This document shows, piece by piece, positions 23,518 to 34,855 of a stretch of 64,000 nt of DNA (positions are counted from its first letter, which is position 1; every line of letters starts with the position of its first letter). The notes beneath the pieces are model-generated. The model worked only from the letters and a program-made list of their open reading frames with translations, did no database searches and was not told where the DNA came from. The stretch covers positions 183,830,001-183,894,000 of the forward strand of contig JBITNC010000001.1 in the NCBI GenBank assembly GCA_050084985.1, in the 5' to 3' direction. This DNA is from Nageia nagi (lineage: Eukaryota; Pinophyta). A program made the translations under genes and the position numbers.

Positions 23518-23611
23518 TGTGTATAGCATTTTCTCTCTCTAAATTAGGGTTAGAATAAAAGTGCTCTCGAACCTACCAATTTATCTATTTCAAGAACCCT
23601 AGGCTTCTTGT

Positions 23612-24840
23612 TTGTATTTGATAAAAGTTTTTATGAGTGTGATAGAAATGGGAAACATCACTCTTGAAGTCTTGACCAAATTAATGGTAATTCTCGAATT
23701 TCAAGCTCTTATAACAAAGGTATCTGCACCTATAGTTCAAATCAACATTCAAACTAGCACCAATACGCACATTAATGCAGACGTTACCTTCAACACCAAC
23801 GCTAATAATAGCATGAATGTTGGATATATTACATCAAATTCAAGAACTTGTACAATTGAGCAGATCAGATAGATTGAATCCAAGGTTGATAAGATTAGGA
23901 ACAAAATCAAAATTGGTACATATCATACTGAGAATAGAGGTAATCCCTTAAGCATGGAGATTCGTAATACACTCCTTGGTAAAGATAAGGATACTAAATT
24001 CAAAAAATTCAATGGTGAGATTGATCCTATAATACATCTCCAAAGTTTTGAATACATTATGAAATTTAAGTGTGGAGTTAATGATAATTTGAAAACAAAA
24101 TATTTTCCTATGAGTTTAATCGATGAAGCTTGCAATTGGTTTCATAGTTTATAATCAAGCTATATATCTTCATATAAGTAATTGAAGGATTAGTTCAAAG
24201 CTCATTTTCAAATGTAATATGAAGAAACTACTTGATTTAATAGATTTGATTTGTTGCAAGCAAAGAAAAATAGAAAGGTTAGACAAATTTGCTCCTAGAT
24301 TTGTGAAGTTTTGGAGGTCCATTGAAAAAAAGGTGGAGGAACACTTCATTGCAAAGGTATTCCTTCATAACATTAATAATATTCTTGTTGAAAAAGGACT
24401 TGAGTATGTTAATGGTTCATTTATGCATATGGTTCATTTGCTTATTGAAAAAAAGGAATTCCTAGTAAGATCTAATCTGCTCAAGTACATATCCTCCTCT
24501 TCTAACAAAGATAATGGTATAAAACTTTACTATAAAAAGGATGATACTTCATTCAATGTAGTTGAGCTAGCTAATCAAGAATAATCAAAGGAAATAAAAT
24601 CAGCCAAAGATATATATCCCCTACTTGTAAACCCCACTGAATTTTTGAAGATTGTTTGGAAAAAAGTTTAATCAAGAAGATCCAATGAAAGGAATATGGA
24701 CCTAATGATGAAAAGCCTATTTGGTATAGGGATAATAAGTTTTATAAATATCATTAAGTCAAAGGGCACAATATAGTAGGTTGTTATGCTATGAGGAAAA
24801 AGCTAAAATATTTATTGGATAGTGGAATGGTCTCATGAAA
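23612..24840 (+). pseudogene. Gypsy gag remnant, element E
   Basis: Gag forms the particle shell. Two open pieces, 23612-23872 and 23954-24154, are split by a stop; the second has DPIIHLQSFEYIMKF and ACNWFHSL, the standard retrotransposon gag block (A-x-x-WF-x-x-L). After a frameshift, 24219-24584 continues with FVKFWRSIEKK-type sequence and a hydrophilic tail. Near 24727-24835 KFYKYH, a stop, then GHNIVGCYAMRKKLKYLLDSG matches the knuckle region of Tat-like gag, with one cysteine lost. The N-terminal part is rich in Asn/Thr (INIQTSTNTHINADVTFN). Confidence 0.82.
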
Positions 24841-24877
24841 ATGATGTGTTAAATCTCAAGATCTACCTTTTGTCACC

Positions 24878-25669
24878 ATGGTAAACATGATTATCTACAA
24901 TGATAATGGTGAACTAATTGAGTTTGATATTGAATTCAGTGCAAAGCCAATATCAGATGCAGAATTAGATTTAGAACAAACTTGCAATGCAACAACAAAA
25001 TCAAAGAAAAGTATTCCTTACTCAATATCTGCTACAAAAGAGGTACCTTTTAAACCTTCTCTTAAAGAAAAGAAGAAAGATAAATGCAAAAATAATATTT
25101 TGCAAAATTTAAAAAATACTAATACTAAGATCAATTTGCTTGAATTATTTGAAACATCTGAAGAACATATAATGACATTATTTGAACTGCTTAGTGGCAT
25201 TGATGTTGACACTGATATTTCAACTAGCTCATTGGTAGGAATGATTGGTTGTTTCAAGAATGTTATAACATTTACTAAAAATGAAATTCCTAGTGATGAT
25301 ATCATTGATAAATAATTGCCAATACACATTTGTGTCAAGATATTAGGAAATAAAATCAAGCATGCATTTGTAGATGGTGTAGGTCTGAATATTTGCTCTA
25401 TCAACTTTCTTAAGAAATCTAGTGAAAAATTAATGATTATGTTTGTAAGAAAGAAGTATAAGATTACAGGTTATGATAGTGATAGTAAAGAATTTACTAA
25501 TCATATCATGTTACCTATTCAGTTGAGACCAAAGATAATACAAGTTTTGACATATGTTTTAGATAAGAAGCTACCCTATAACATTCTTCTTGAGAGACCA
25601 TGGATACATCCAATGAGGTGTGTACCATCTACATTACAAAGGTTGATTAAGTTTAACCAAAATGGATAA
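24878..25669 (+). pseudogene. Gypsy protease region, element E
   Basis: An open frame of 145 codons (24878-25315) is followed, past one stop in the same frame, by 117 codons (25316-25669). The second part holds the aspartic protease: HAFVDGVGLNICSINFLKK stands for the usual VD-x-GSS-x-N site, with the catalytic aspartate kept and the next residues changed. It ends KLPYNILLERPWIHPM and CVPSTLQRLIKF, the segment that follows the protease in Tat-like elements. The same segment occurs on the minus strand in element F near 62120, so E and F are relatives. This is the least damaged coding part of E. Confidence 0.87.
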
Positions 25670-26920
25670 TAATTTCTAGTTGAAGCAGTGGAGGAAAATC
25701 CAAATATGATTGCATAAGTCAGGAACACCATAATTCCTTACAAAAATGTTGAAATCCATGAGGATAATGATGTGGATAGTGAGGAAGATAAAAAAGAAAA
25801 TAATGATAGCATGCAGTTGTATAAGGAAACATGTGTTGGAACATATGTAGTTAGTCAGAGAGTCATCAAAGAGGATATCAGAAACTTTGGTAGAGGTTAA
25901 AACTCTAAGGACAACTAGCAATCATGCCAAACTCAGCGCCTGCACTCATCTCATCACCTAGGTTGCCCTCATTACTACACATGCAGTTAAGATCAATATG
26001 AATTGGAAGAAGATGATATACAAATGACACTACACAATACAAATACTTCAAAATCAAAGTTAAAGGATGATACAAATAGCAAACAAGTGGCAACTTATGT
26101 TAAGGTCAACAAAAGGACAAGACAAATGAGATGCCATGGACCATTGATACTAAAGTACATGGAATCTAGATGGTACAAAGGTAAAGGAATTAGAAGGAAT
26201 GAATAAGGAATCAAGGAATTATTTGCAAACATGGTTGAATCAAATGAAGAAAAGAGTGACCTAGGATCAAAGAAGGTAATTCATAAAAAATTGGTTTCAT
26301 AAAATAGTGAAGAAGAATTAAAAAAAATAGAGGTACAATTAGTCAACATGGTTGAACTAGCACTAGAGAATAAGGGAAAATCACCTCGAAAGGTTTGTTC
26401 CTGTGCTGGCACCAACATCCATGCTAACCTCAATGCTCATGTTGAGAAAATAGATGGTAATTCCCCTTACCTATGCTTTATAGGACAACCTCTAGGTTTG
26501 TTGATATATTTCAAATAGATGATGCACTTATGCACACATTGGGGGAAAGATCAAAGTTCAAAATATTCTATCCCAAGAGGTAAGGCAAGGTCATTTATCA
26601 TCTTAATGCTTACTTCGAAGAGGAAATGGAGGACATAACAGGTTCTTCTTTGCTACACTAGCCTACCTTCTTCTTTCAATATATAAGAGTGGACTAGGTA
26701 GCTAGGTGTGTGTGTGTGTGTGTGTGTGACATTCTTTCTCTTATGACATAACAAGATTGGAGACATTGTCTAACCTTTCTCAACTTGGTGATGAGATAAC
26801 ATGTTTGAATGAGAGTCCTATTGAAATAAATATTTGTACATAAAAAGTACCACAAATTGTTCATATTAGAATATGAATCATTGGGGAAGATAAATAAACA
26901 TATCAATAGTTCTTAACAAA
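25670..26920 (+). other. Protease-RT linker of element E
   Basis: A long, poorly conserved linker with acidic and lysine-rich pieces (for example EDNDVDSEEDKKENND near 25757). Linkers of this kind join protease and RT in Tat-like pol. Stops and a GT repeat (26706-26728) interrupt it. Confidence 0.6.
26706..26728. repeat. (GT)n microsatellite
   Basis: Eleven GT units, inside the pol linker of element E. Confidence 0.95.
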
Positions 26921-27543
26921 ATTTGAGGATGTGTTCGCCTGGGAATACAACTATATGATAGGGTTAGATCCATCCTTTATGACTCATAATTTGGTGGTAT
27001 AGGAAGATGCCAAACCTGTACAACATAAAAGAAAACCAATGCACTCAAAATATTCTTTGCTAGTCAAGAAGGAAATTGATAAGTATCACAAGTTAGGATT
27101 CATTGAACCTAATGATTACTCACCTTGGTTGGCTTATATTATTCCAACTTTGAAATCAAATGGAGAATTTAGATGTTGCATAAATTTCAAGGATTTAAAT
27201 AAGGTTTGTCCAAAGGATAACTTTCATTTATCACACATTGACACAATTGTGGATTCAAATACAGGACATGCATTATCTTTTATAGATGGTTTCTTAGGAT
27301 ATAATCAAATTAGGATCAACAAAGAAGATCAGCATAAGATAACATTCATCACACCTAGTGTAACATTATGTTAGGTAGTCATGCCCTGTGGACTCAAAAA
27401 TGCAGGGGCAACATACAAAAGAGCAATGGTAACTATGTTTCATGACCTTATTCATAAATCTATTGAAGTATATGTTGATGATATTCTTGTAAAATTAGCT
27501 AAGAAAGAAAATCATTTAAAAGATTTCAAGAGTTATCTTTGAG
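26921..27543 (+). pseudogene. Gypsy reverse transcriptase remnant, element E
   Basis: FEDVFAWEYNYMIGLDPSF opens the domain. The 111-codon open stretch from 27039 includes KEIDKYHKLGFIEP, CINFKDLNKVCPKD and LSFIDGFLGYNQI, the last carrying the first catalytic aspartate. After one stop (27373) come MPCGLKNAGATYKRAM and the YVDDILVK active-site box (27471-27494), both intact. One stop and a frameshift after the box inactivate it. The domain is otherwise near full length. Confidence 0.9.
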
Positions 27544-28158
27544 AGGATGAAACAATTCAATATAAAGTTAAATCCTAAGAAGTGTGTTTTTGGAGTATCT
27601 AATGGTAAGTTATTTCGTTACATTGTGTCTAGGAGAGGTAAAAATATTAACCCTAAGAAGGTTAAAGCTATAATGGACATGCCTCCACCAAAGAACATTA
27701 GACAACTCAGAAGTATACAACGAAAATTACAAGCAGTCAAAATATTCATAGCTCAATTAGCAGATAGAACAACTCCCTTCTCTTATTTGCTCAAGAAAGA
27801 AAATAAATTCATATAGACTAAGGAGTGTCAAAATGTATTTGAGGACATTAAAGGTTACTTGCTTAACCCTCCTATTTTGTAGCCAATTAATCATACAAAA
27901 CCTCTATACTTGTATGTCTCAGCCATAATAAATGCCATTAGAATAATCCTTATGCAACTTGACAAAGAAAATAAGAAAAGGGTTGTGTATTATTTATCCA
28001 AGACACTACAAAATGTAGAAGTAAATTACACACCAATTGAGAAGTTGTGTTATGCAATAGTTTACACCATGCAAAAATTGAGGCACTATATGATCACCAA
28101 CATCACTTTCATTGTTGCTCAAGCTGATCCATTGAGATACTTGTTATCAAAACCATAG
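27544..28158 (+). pseudogene. Gypsy RT thumb and retroviral-type RNase H, element E
   Basis: The segment from 27547 has FNIKLNPKKCVFGVSNGK and PPPKNIRQLRSIQ, the RT connection. From about 27840 the first RNase H follows: KKRVVYYLSKTLQNVEVNYT then EKLCYAIVYTMQKLRHYM, as in gypsy elements. Two stops divide it. Confidence 0.87.
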
Positions 28159-28185
28159 TTACAAGGAAGACCAGCAAAATGGATA

Positions 28186-28740
28186 ATGGATTTACAAGAG
28201 TTTGATCTTTTATACACATGTCAAAAGGTAGTTAAAGGACATGTTATAGCTTATATGCTCGTAGAAGCACCATGTGACAAAGATGGTAACAAAAATGAAC
28301 TTGTAGCATTAGTTGAGCAATGTGAAGATAAAACATGGACATTATTATTTGATGGCTCCAAATGTTTACAAGGGGCTGGGGCAAGGATTGTGCTAGTATC
28401 TCTTGAAGGGTGGTATGATTCCTATGGCTTACAAGTTGAATTTTGAATATACTAACAATATTGCTGAGTATGAAGCATTAGTCTTGGTACTAAAGGTAGT
28501 AATTAATATTAGAATCAATAAATTGCAAGTTTATGGTGACTGACAGCTTATCATCAATCAAATAAATGATATCTACAACACAAAGGATGAGAAATTGCAA
28601 TCATACATGGATTTAGTTGCTTTTATGATTCAAAGAGGCTTTTCACATATTCAGTTTGAAAATATTTAAAGAAATAACAATATATTTACAAACATCATGG
28701 CCAATGCAGCTTCATTAACACCTCTCTTAGTTGAAGATGA
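28186..28740 (+). pseudogene. Second, plant-type RNase H remnant, element E
   Basis: TLLFDGSKCLQGAGARIVL (about 28338) carries the DGS block of an archaeal/plant-type RNase H. After a frameshift NNIAEYEALVLVLKVV and LQVYGD follow, with the glutamate and second aspartate expected in this fold. A second RNase H behind the retroviral one is described for the Tat lineage of Ty3/gypsy. Stops and one frameshift make it non-functional. Confidence 0.85.
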
Positions 28741-28919
28741 GGAAATCATCATTAAAATCAACAATCTTAAACATTGCTCTTTTGTGGATGATGATGATTA
28801 CCAAGGGTTCTTCAAGAAAGAGTTACTCATACATTCCATCCTTCCATTACATGAATGATATGTTGACATTTACAACTACTTAAAGCAAAGAAAGATTCCA
28901 GATTCATGAGTCCAAGCTT

Positions 28920-29420
28920 CTCAAATGAATACTAAAACACATGGCTACAAGATATGCCATTATTGGTGGTATTCTTTATAAAAGATCATTTGATGGTACT
29001 TTTCTTGTATGTTTGAATAAAAATGAGACAAATAAGGCTATGGAACAAGTACATAATAATATAAATGAAAGATATTTCAATGGTAAAGCCATCTTTCATA
29101 AACTCTTAAGGCTATGATATTATTGACCATCCATGGAAAAAGATCACATTTTACATGTGAATAGATGTGAAAAATGTCAAAAGCATGCTAACTTGAAACA
29201 TGCTCCAAGTAAACTAGCCACAATGATATCTTCTTAGCCTTTTGCTATTTGGGATTTGGATTTAATACGAGTTATCAACCCTAAATCTAGTGAGGAATAC
29301 AAATTCATTTTAGTTTCCATTGAATATTTTACAAAATAGCTAAAAGTTGTATCATTAAGATCATCCAAAGGTCCTTAGATTGTGAAATTCATGACTAAAA
29401 ATATTATAGCAAGATTTACT
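28920..29420 (+). pseudogene. Gypsy integrase, truncated, element E
   Basis: YAIIGGILYKRSFDG precedes the zinc-binding part (VHNNINERYFNGK, then CEKCQKHAN near 29169). IWDLDLIRVINPKSSEEY holds the first catalytic aspartate. Homology ends near IIARFTFLSHVIT (29420), before the second aspartate and the glutamate. A 47-bp tandem repeat starts right after. The rest of the integrase is missing. Confidence 0.85.
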
Positions 29421-29437
29421 TTTCTATCTCATGTAAT

Positions 29438-29612
29438 CACCTTTGTTAGTTGGGTCTCAACTAACCTCCATCATCTCTTTGACTCGCCTTTGCTAGTTGG
29501 ATCTAAACTAACCTCCATCATTGTTTTGAGTCACCTTTGCTAGTTGGGTCTCAACTAACCTCCATCATTGCTTTGAGTCACCTTTGTTAGTTGGGTCTAA
29601 ACTAACCATCAC
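29438..29612. repeat. 47-bp tandem repeat, about 3.7 copies, each with a hairpin
   Basis: Units start at 29438, 29485, 29532 and 29579, exactly 47 apart. Each holds an inverted repeat of the type tagttg-ggtct-caacta. The last unit is partial. Confidence 0.93.
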
Positions 29613-30186
29613 AATGCTAGTTCTTTCTCATTCATATGTTGCATCTAATAATGAGGGATGTACCTCATAACAATGTTGATATATATGGTTTTGATTGCAT
29701 GTGTTTTATCTAGAAATGGGACATGTACTCCATGATGATGTTGACACACCTTATAATGATCTTGTATGTATGCATATAAGAATGAAACATTGAGTACTTT
29801 ATTTGGTGTTTTCAAGATGATGTATGCATATTATATTAATTTCATCCTTGTTTCATTATTGTTATATCATTTGTGATGAAATGTTATGATGATTTACTTT
29901 TATTATCACTGCTATATCTTTTATGAGTTAACCATCACATATATGCTTAGAAGTTTGTATTTTCTCTCTTATTTTCAAGTTATTCTTTGCTCTTGGTTGA
30001 TTCTACTTCATGCAAGCTATTACATATCATAACCAAAGCAAAAAAGGGACAATATACATAATCATTCCTTGATTATTTGGATAGTGTTACAACTAAACTA
30101 AAAAAGTATCAAATTTTTATTCTCTTTATTTTTTACTTCCTTTGCAAGCATAATTTCATTTCGAATGTTCTTATTTCATTATACTT
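29613..30186 (+). other. 3' non-coding tail of element E
   Basis: AT-rich, no coding frame. It has loosely repeated atgatgttgaca phrases near 29670-29760. Confidence 0.55.
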
Positions 30187-30200
30187 GCAAAGGGAGCATT
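30187..30200 (+). other. Polypurine tract of element E
   Basis: gcaaagggagcatt directly precedes the LTR. A second purine run (aaaaaagggacaa) is at 30041. Confidence 0.55.
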
Positions 30201-30982
30201 TGTTGATACCTAAAAGTGGTCCTCCTAACGTGGTCCCACTTAGGTGTAACATTGCATACATGTTTAATCATATTTTACCTTATTATCACATATTTCTCAG
30301 GTTGTGATCTTATTTTTATGTTAGGTACATCGAGACGACTTCAACCTTCTTACAAAGGATCAAATAGTGATATCACATCTAATATAAATGAAAGTATCTC
30401 TAACCTGAAGAAATTATGTCAATATTACATCTCAATAGTTGGTACCCTACACTTAGATGTTTCTAAATGCCCCCTATTGAGATTGAAATCTTGTTACCAT
30501 TCAAACAAATATCTATCATCCATTTCTATAATCGTATGCTTGGCTCGGCTTATCAACATATTTTTGTTATTGATCCTTATTGGCGAACCTCATTATATTG
30601 GAATGCTAGTGCCTACGTTGAGCTCCTAAGACTTGGCATCCATGCTAGGATCCTTTTTGTTGTTGGCCATGAGGTTTGCACATCAAGGTCATATATCTTC
30701 AACAAATTCATCATTCATATATTCAACCTCGACATTGGTAAGGACACAAGTATTTATCTTATACTCGATTCCATCTATTTAGTGTGTGCATTTGTTTTGT
30801 ATCTTGATATCAATGTAAATTGCAATTCTGCTACTTCACTATTATTTTCTTTATTTCTTATTATTACATACTTAAATGTTTATTTGTATTTAGTTCATTT
30901 AGGCCAAAACACATACTTAGTGTTTATTTGTATTTAATTCATTTAGGCCAAAACCCTATGTGCATCAAAACACATATCAACA
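30201..30982 (+). repeat. 3' LTR of element E, 782 bp
   Basis: It opens TGTTGATA and closes TATCAACA, an exact 8-bp terminal inverted repeat. It pairs with 22791-23503. Near its end a 44-45 bp tandem duplication (30866-30910 and 30911-30954) is present that the 5' LTR lacks. Confidence 0.9.
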
Positions 30983-33900
30983 AACCAATTATTCATTCCA
31001 ACTATTGTATTGAATGAATTTAGCATATGTATAATTAACACAAAGAATGCATTTGAGTAAAAACTATTTTTTCTTATGGCTAGACAATAACTACTAAGAC
31101 ATACACCATGCAAGGCTCCTTAAACGACCCTAACATTATTCATTTGGCCATATGTAATATTTTTCAAAATATCCAATCAAATTGGTAAGCCAAAAATGTT
31201 AGAAAATATGAGTAAAGTGACCATGGATTTTACTATGATCATTGTCTTTAGCATTTATGTGAACTCTATCATGATCATTTATATGATCTACATCTCATAA
31301 ACACCATTATCCATATACATATGATCGCCATTATAAGAAGATGAAGTAATAGTATCATAAATGGTATAATAACCAATCCACTGCTAAAATCACTTTTTGT
31401 ATTAGTATCAATTACATGTGCAACCCTTTTATTATCAAATGACATTTCATAAAATTTGGATGGTAAAGGTTTGGCTTAGGAAAATATGAGCAAAGCCTTC
31501 ACAATCCCATAAATCCACCTTATGAAAATCCAATAGATAAACCTAAATTTTAGTATTGATATTATTTTGATTTGGATGAAGAAAAATATCTCAAATACTT
31601 TGACCTTACTATATATCATGACACCCTCAATGCCTCAAAAGATAATTTTGATGATTTTCTTACCCACTTTTTGACATTTCTCTCCATGAAGGATTTTTCC
31701 AAGTTAACTTGGTTTCTTGTAATTTCCCTTTGTCCCTAAGTTTTACCATCATGGATAATCTCCACTTCTCAAAGTATTTTCATGATAGCTTTTCTTGCTT
31801 AGTTATGGATATTATTAGTATTACTATTAGTTCAACACCAATGTGTTTGGTATCCATATGAGTAATCACTTGGGTCACCTTTCTTTAATGTGTATCTTTA
31901 ATTCAAGATTGGTAACAAGATAAATATATTAGGATGTTTATGTTGCTCAATACTATCTTTTATATGTGATGGTTTTTGAGATTTGTCTAACTTTTCATCA
32001 AATAATTGGTACAAAAGAAGTATCAACAAAAACTAAACAAGATTAGCCTTATCATTTTCACCATCAATATGAGGATCACCATTTTCAACATCCATGTGAA
32101 GATCACCATCTCAACTATCATCTTCATCATGTAAATGAAAATTATTCTTATGTCCACTACCATAAAGTCTATCATGGCTTCCATGAGACATAACTAAAGG
32201 TCTAAGTTACTATCCAACATGATCACCATGATGTTCACCTTGCATATCACAAGGCAAATCATGAGCCTCTAAAATTGTATCAAAATCCAATATAAATCTA
32301 AATATGAAGAATTTAATCCAGCAAGCTTTAATAAACTAAAAGAATTAACATGAGTAGAAAGTATCTCTTCATCCAACTTAATGATCTTCACACCCCTAGA
32401 TCTCAAATCTTGTATCTATTTGATACTTCAAGCTCTTATCTTTATTACCTAAAATGTATCATATTGTAAATTAGCTCTCATTTGAGTACTATGCATGTGT
32501 AATATTGATATGTATATGCTAAGACTATATATACTATTGTAAACACCCCCAAAACATATTTTTAACAAAATTATCAGGGGACCTAACCGTCCGGATGACT
32601 GAATAATCGATTGGATGACTGTGTAATCATTTGAACAAGCATGACTGTCTATTTTATAAAAATATAGTTAGGACACCATTTGGCAGGATCCTAAGTCATT
32701 TTTACGAAATTTTCTAAGTTTGCAGAGCATTAACAGAGTAGAGATGAGCATGAACAAGCAACATTGAGCACTCATCACCATCAGTTAGGATTTTACAAGA
32801 AATCCACCATGGATTAACATTTGCAAGGTTGTATCACCCCACTTTGAGTGGATTGGAGGTATCTTTCTTGTGAATTATGAACATACATGCATATATCTTA
32901 TTTTGTGAGGATTTTTCAGGTCTTGGAAAGCTTAAAGAACACTTGTACCCATAATTGCAATATAGATTTGCTTAATTACATATGCTTGTGTGACACTTAG
33001 CATCCTTTAAACTAATATCATTTGAGACTCGAAGCATTGTAAAGATCCATTGTAATTGCATTTTTTTGTATATGTAAGCATACTCTCTTGATCATTGTAG
33101 GATTATCATTGTGTAAAGCATATTGGATATTGATTATAGCATAGATCTTGTGTTTATATCATTATCTTGTTTATTTGTTGGATGTTTGCATGCCTTCAAC
33201 TTAAATCATCTTTAGTTTATCATTTGTTATCACTTATTACCATTCTTATTGCATCATTTAGCATTTGTCAATATCATTCATCATTAGCAATAGGGAAATA
33301 GCATATCATCTTACATTTAGGCATAATTCCTTATCTTTTTTCCATCCATTTGAATGTGGACAAGGGATTCTACACTCCTTTTAAGCTAGGGCTTGCCCTA
33401 CTTGATTGACTACAAGGTCTTAAGGACTTGTAGTTAGAGGCTTCCCTTTAACATATTTTGTTTTGCAGGTTTCCATAGATATATCAAGATTAAGAACATA
33501 CCAGCTTTCATCCTTGACATGGTCATTTGGGCATTAAGATTAACTCTATCAAAAATCTACTAAATAAGCTCTTTAGACCTTGAGTTTTTGTTGTAAATGG
33601 TGCCCTAACCTCTTATTTGTGAAGGATATTTTGAGTCTTACAACTATTTTGAAAGCAATGTTAATATCATCATAAATAATCAATGTTAGAAAGGTAATGT
33701 TTCTTACTAACCATTTTCAAAGCCTACAACACTATATAACAATGTTGAGAGCATAAACATTCAACAAGCCTAAGTGATAATTTTCAACATAAATAAAGAT
33801 ATGCTTAATAGTGTTATCTAGATTAATTCCTCATAAATCTATTTTTCTATGCAAAAGTAATGAAGGTAAGAATACTACCTTTCCTTATTACATGCGAAGT

Positions 33901-34507
33901 ACATACAAAATTCTCATGGAGCTAAATGCATTTACTAACTAGGTACCAATGAAAATTTATTAGCTATTCACTAAAAGTATTTTTAAGTTCTTTCAACCAT
34001 GTTATTATATTAATATTTTTAAGTTATCCAAACCAACGATGTCTTGAACTTTACATTAGAGAGATGAACTCAATTCCAATGACAAAGGAGCTCTCCTCTA
34101 GGAAACTCTCACCCCCCACTCTCTACTTATCATAACCTATTTTGCTAGCTCAAATAAATTGAGAAAGTATAGCAAACAAAAATATAAGATTTCAAATTGT
34201 ACATATAAAGTCAAGACCATTAGACAATACACCCACAATTCCTCGAGGCTCCAAATCAATGATGGGTAGAGGTAAATCATCAATTTTTTTAGTGGAGATT
34301 CTTCAACTTTGAATGTTAGAACACTCCTCTTCTATTCCTTTTATCCTTTTTTCTTGCTTATTAGGTCAAGACATTGTACTTATCTTTGTTTTTTTCTTAT
34401 GTTAGGCATTGTAATCTACTCACTTATCATTCTTGCTATGTACTTTTTCATAGTCCCTCAAATCATCTATTTCTCATTGTGGACATTAATAATACTTCAT
34501 TTCATTT
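30983..34507. other. Unassigned AT-rich DNA
   Basis: No recognisable coding domain. Near 32030-32260 the minus strand reads rich in Asp and His (DGDLHMDVENGDPHIDGEND) because of an atcacc/atcttc-rich repeat. At 32534 tgtaaacacccccaaaa resembles the opening of some plant LTRs, but no partner was found. A small hairpin tagggc-tt-gcccta lies near 33387. Confidence 0.4.
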
Positions 34508-34855
34508 ATATGGGATAAAGTCTATCAACAAAAAGAAGAGTAAAGGAGCACCTCTTAAGAAAGCATTTTGAAAGAAGATAACATAGTTCATTTATAATGA
34601 TAATAGCTAACTTAAGAGTTTAATGCCATACTACCAACGATGTCTCTCCATTTAAGAAATTTTAGTATTATAATAATAATAAAGTTATTTCTCGTAATAA
34701 ACTTCCATTACATGACAAAGAAATTAAAAAAAAAAAGAGATAAATCTATGGGATAAAGATTCTATTAGCAATAGGAAGAGTGAAGGGAAAACTCTAAAAA
34801 AAATATTTTTGAAATAAGATAACATAATCAATCCCACCTCCACGGATAATTACCT
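34508..34855. repeat. Diverged tandem duplication of about 240 bp
   Basis: Bases 34508-34615 and 34748-34855 share gggataaag-tcta, aagaagagtaaa-type and aagataacata phrases in the same order, with many differences. Confidence 0.55.

Larger units (their letters stand above)
22791..30982 (+). mobile_element. Gypsy element E (Tat-like, dual RNase H), degenerate
   Basis: Order is broken 5' LTR, primer-binding site, gag, protease, RT, RNase H, a second plant-type RNase H, truncated integrase, tandem repeats and 3' LTR. Integrase last defines Ty3/gypsy. The extra RNase H after the retroviral one is known from the Tat lineage. The 5' LTR head is missing in direct orientation, so the left boundary is uncertain. 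All frames are broken. Confidence 0.9.

Noticed and set aside
22772-23526. Short plus-strand open frames in the E 5' LTR, also at 30077-31017
   Set aside because: They lie within paired LTRs, which are non-coding.
29438-29612. CRISPR-like array
   Set aside because: Units adjoin directly; no spacers.
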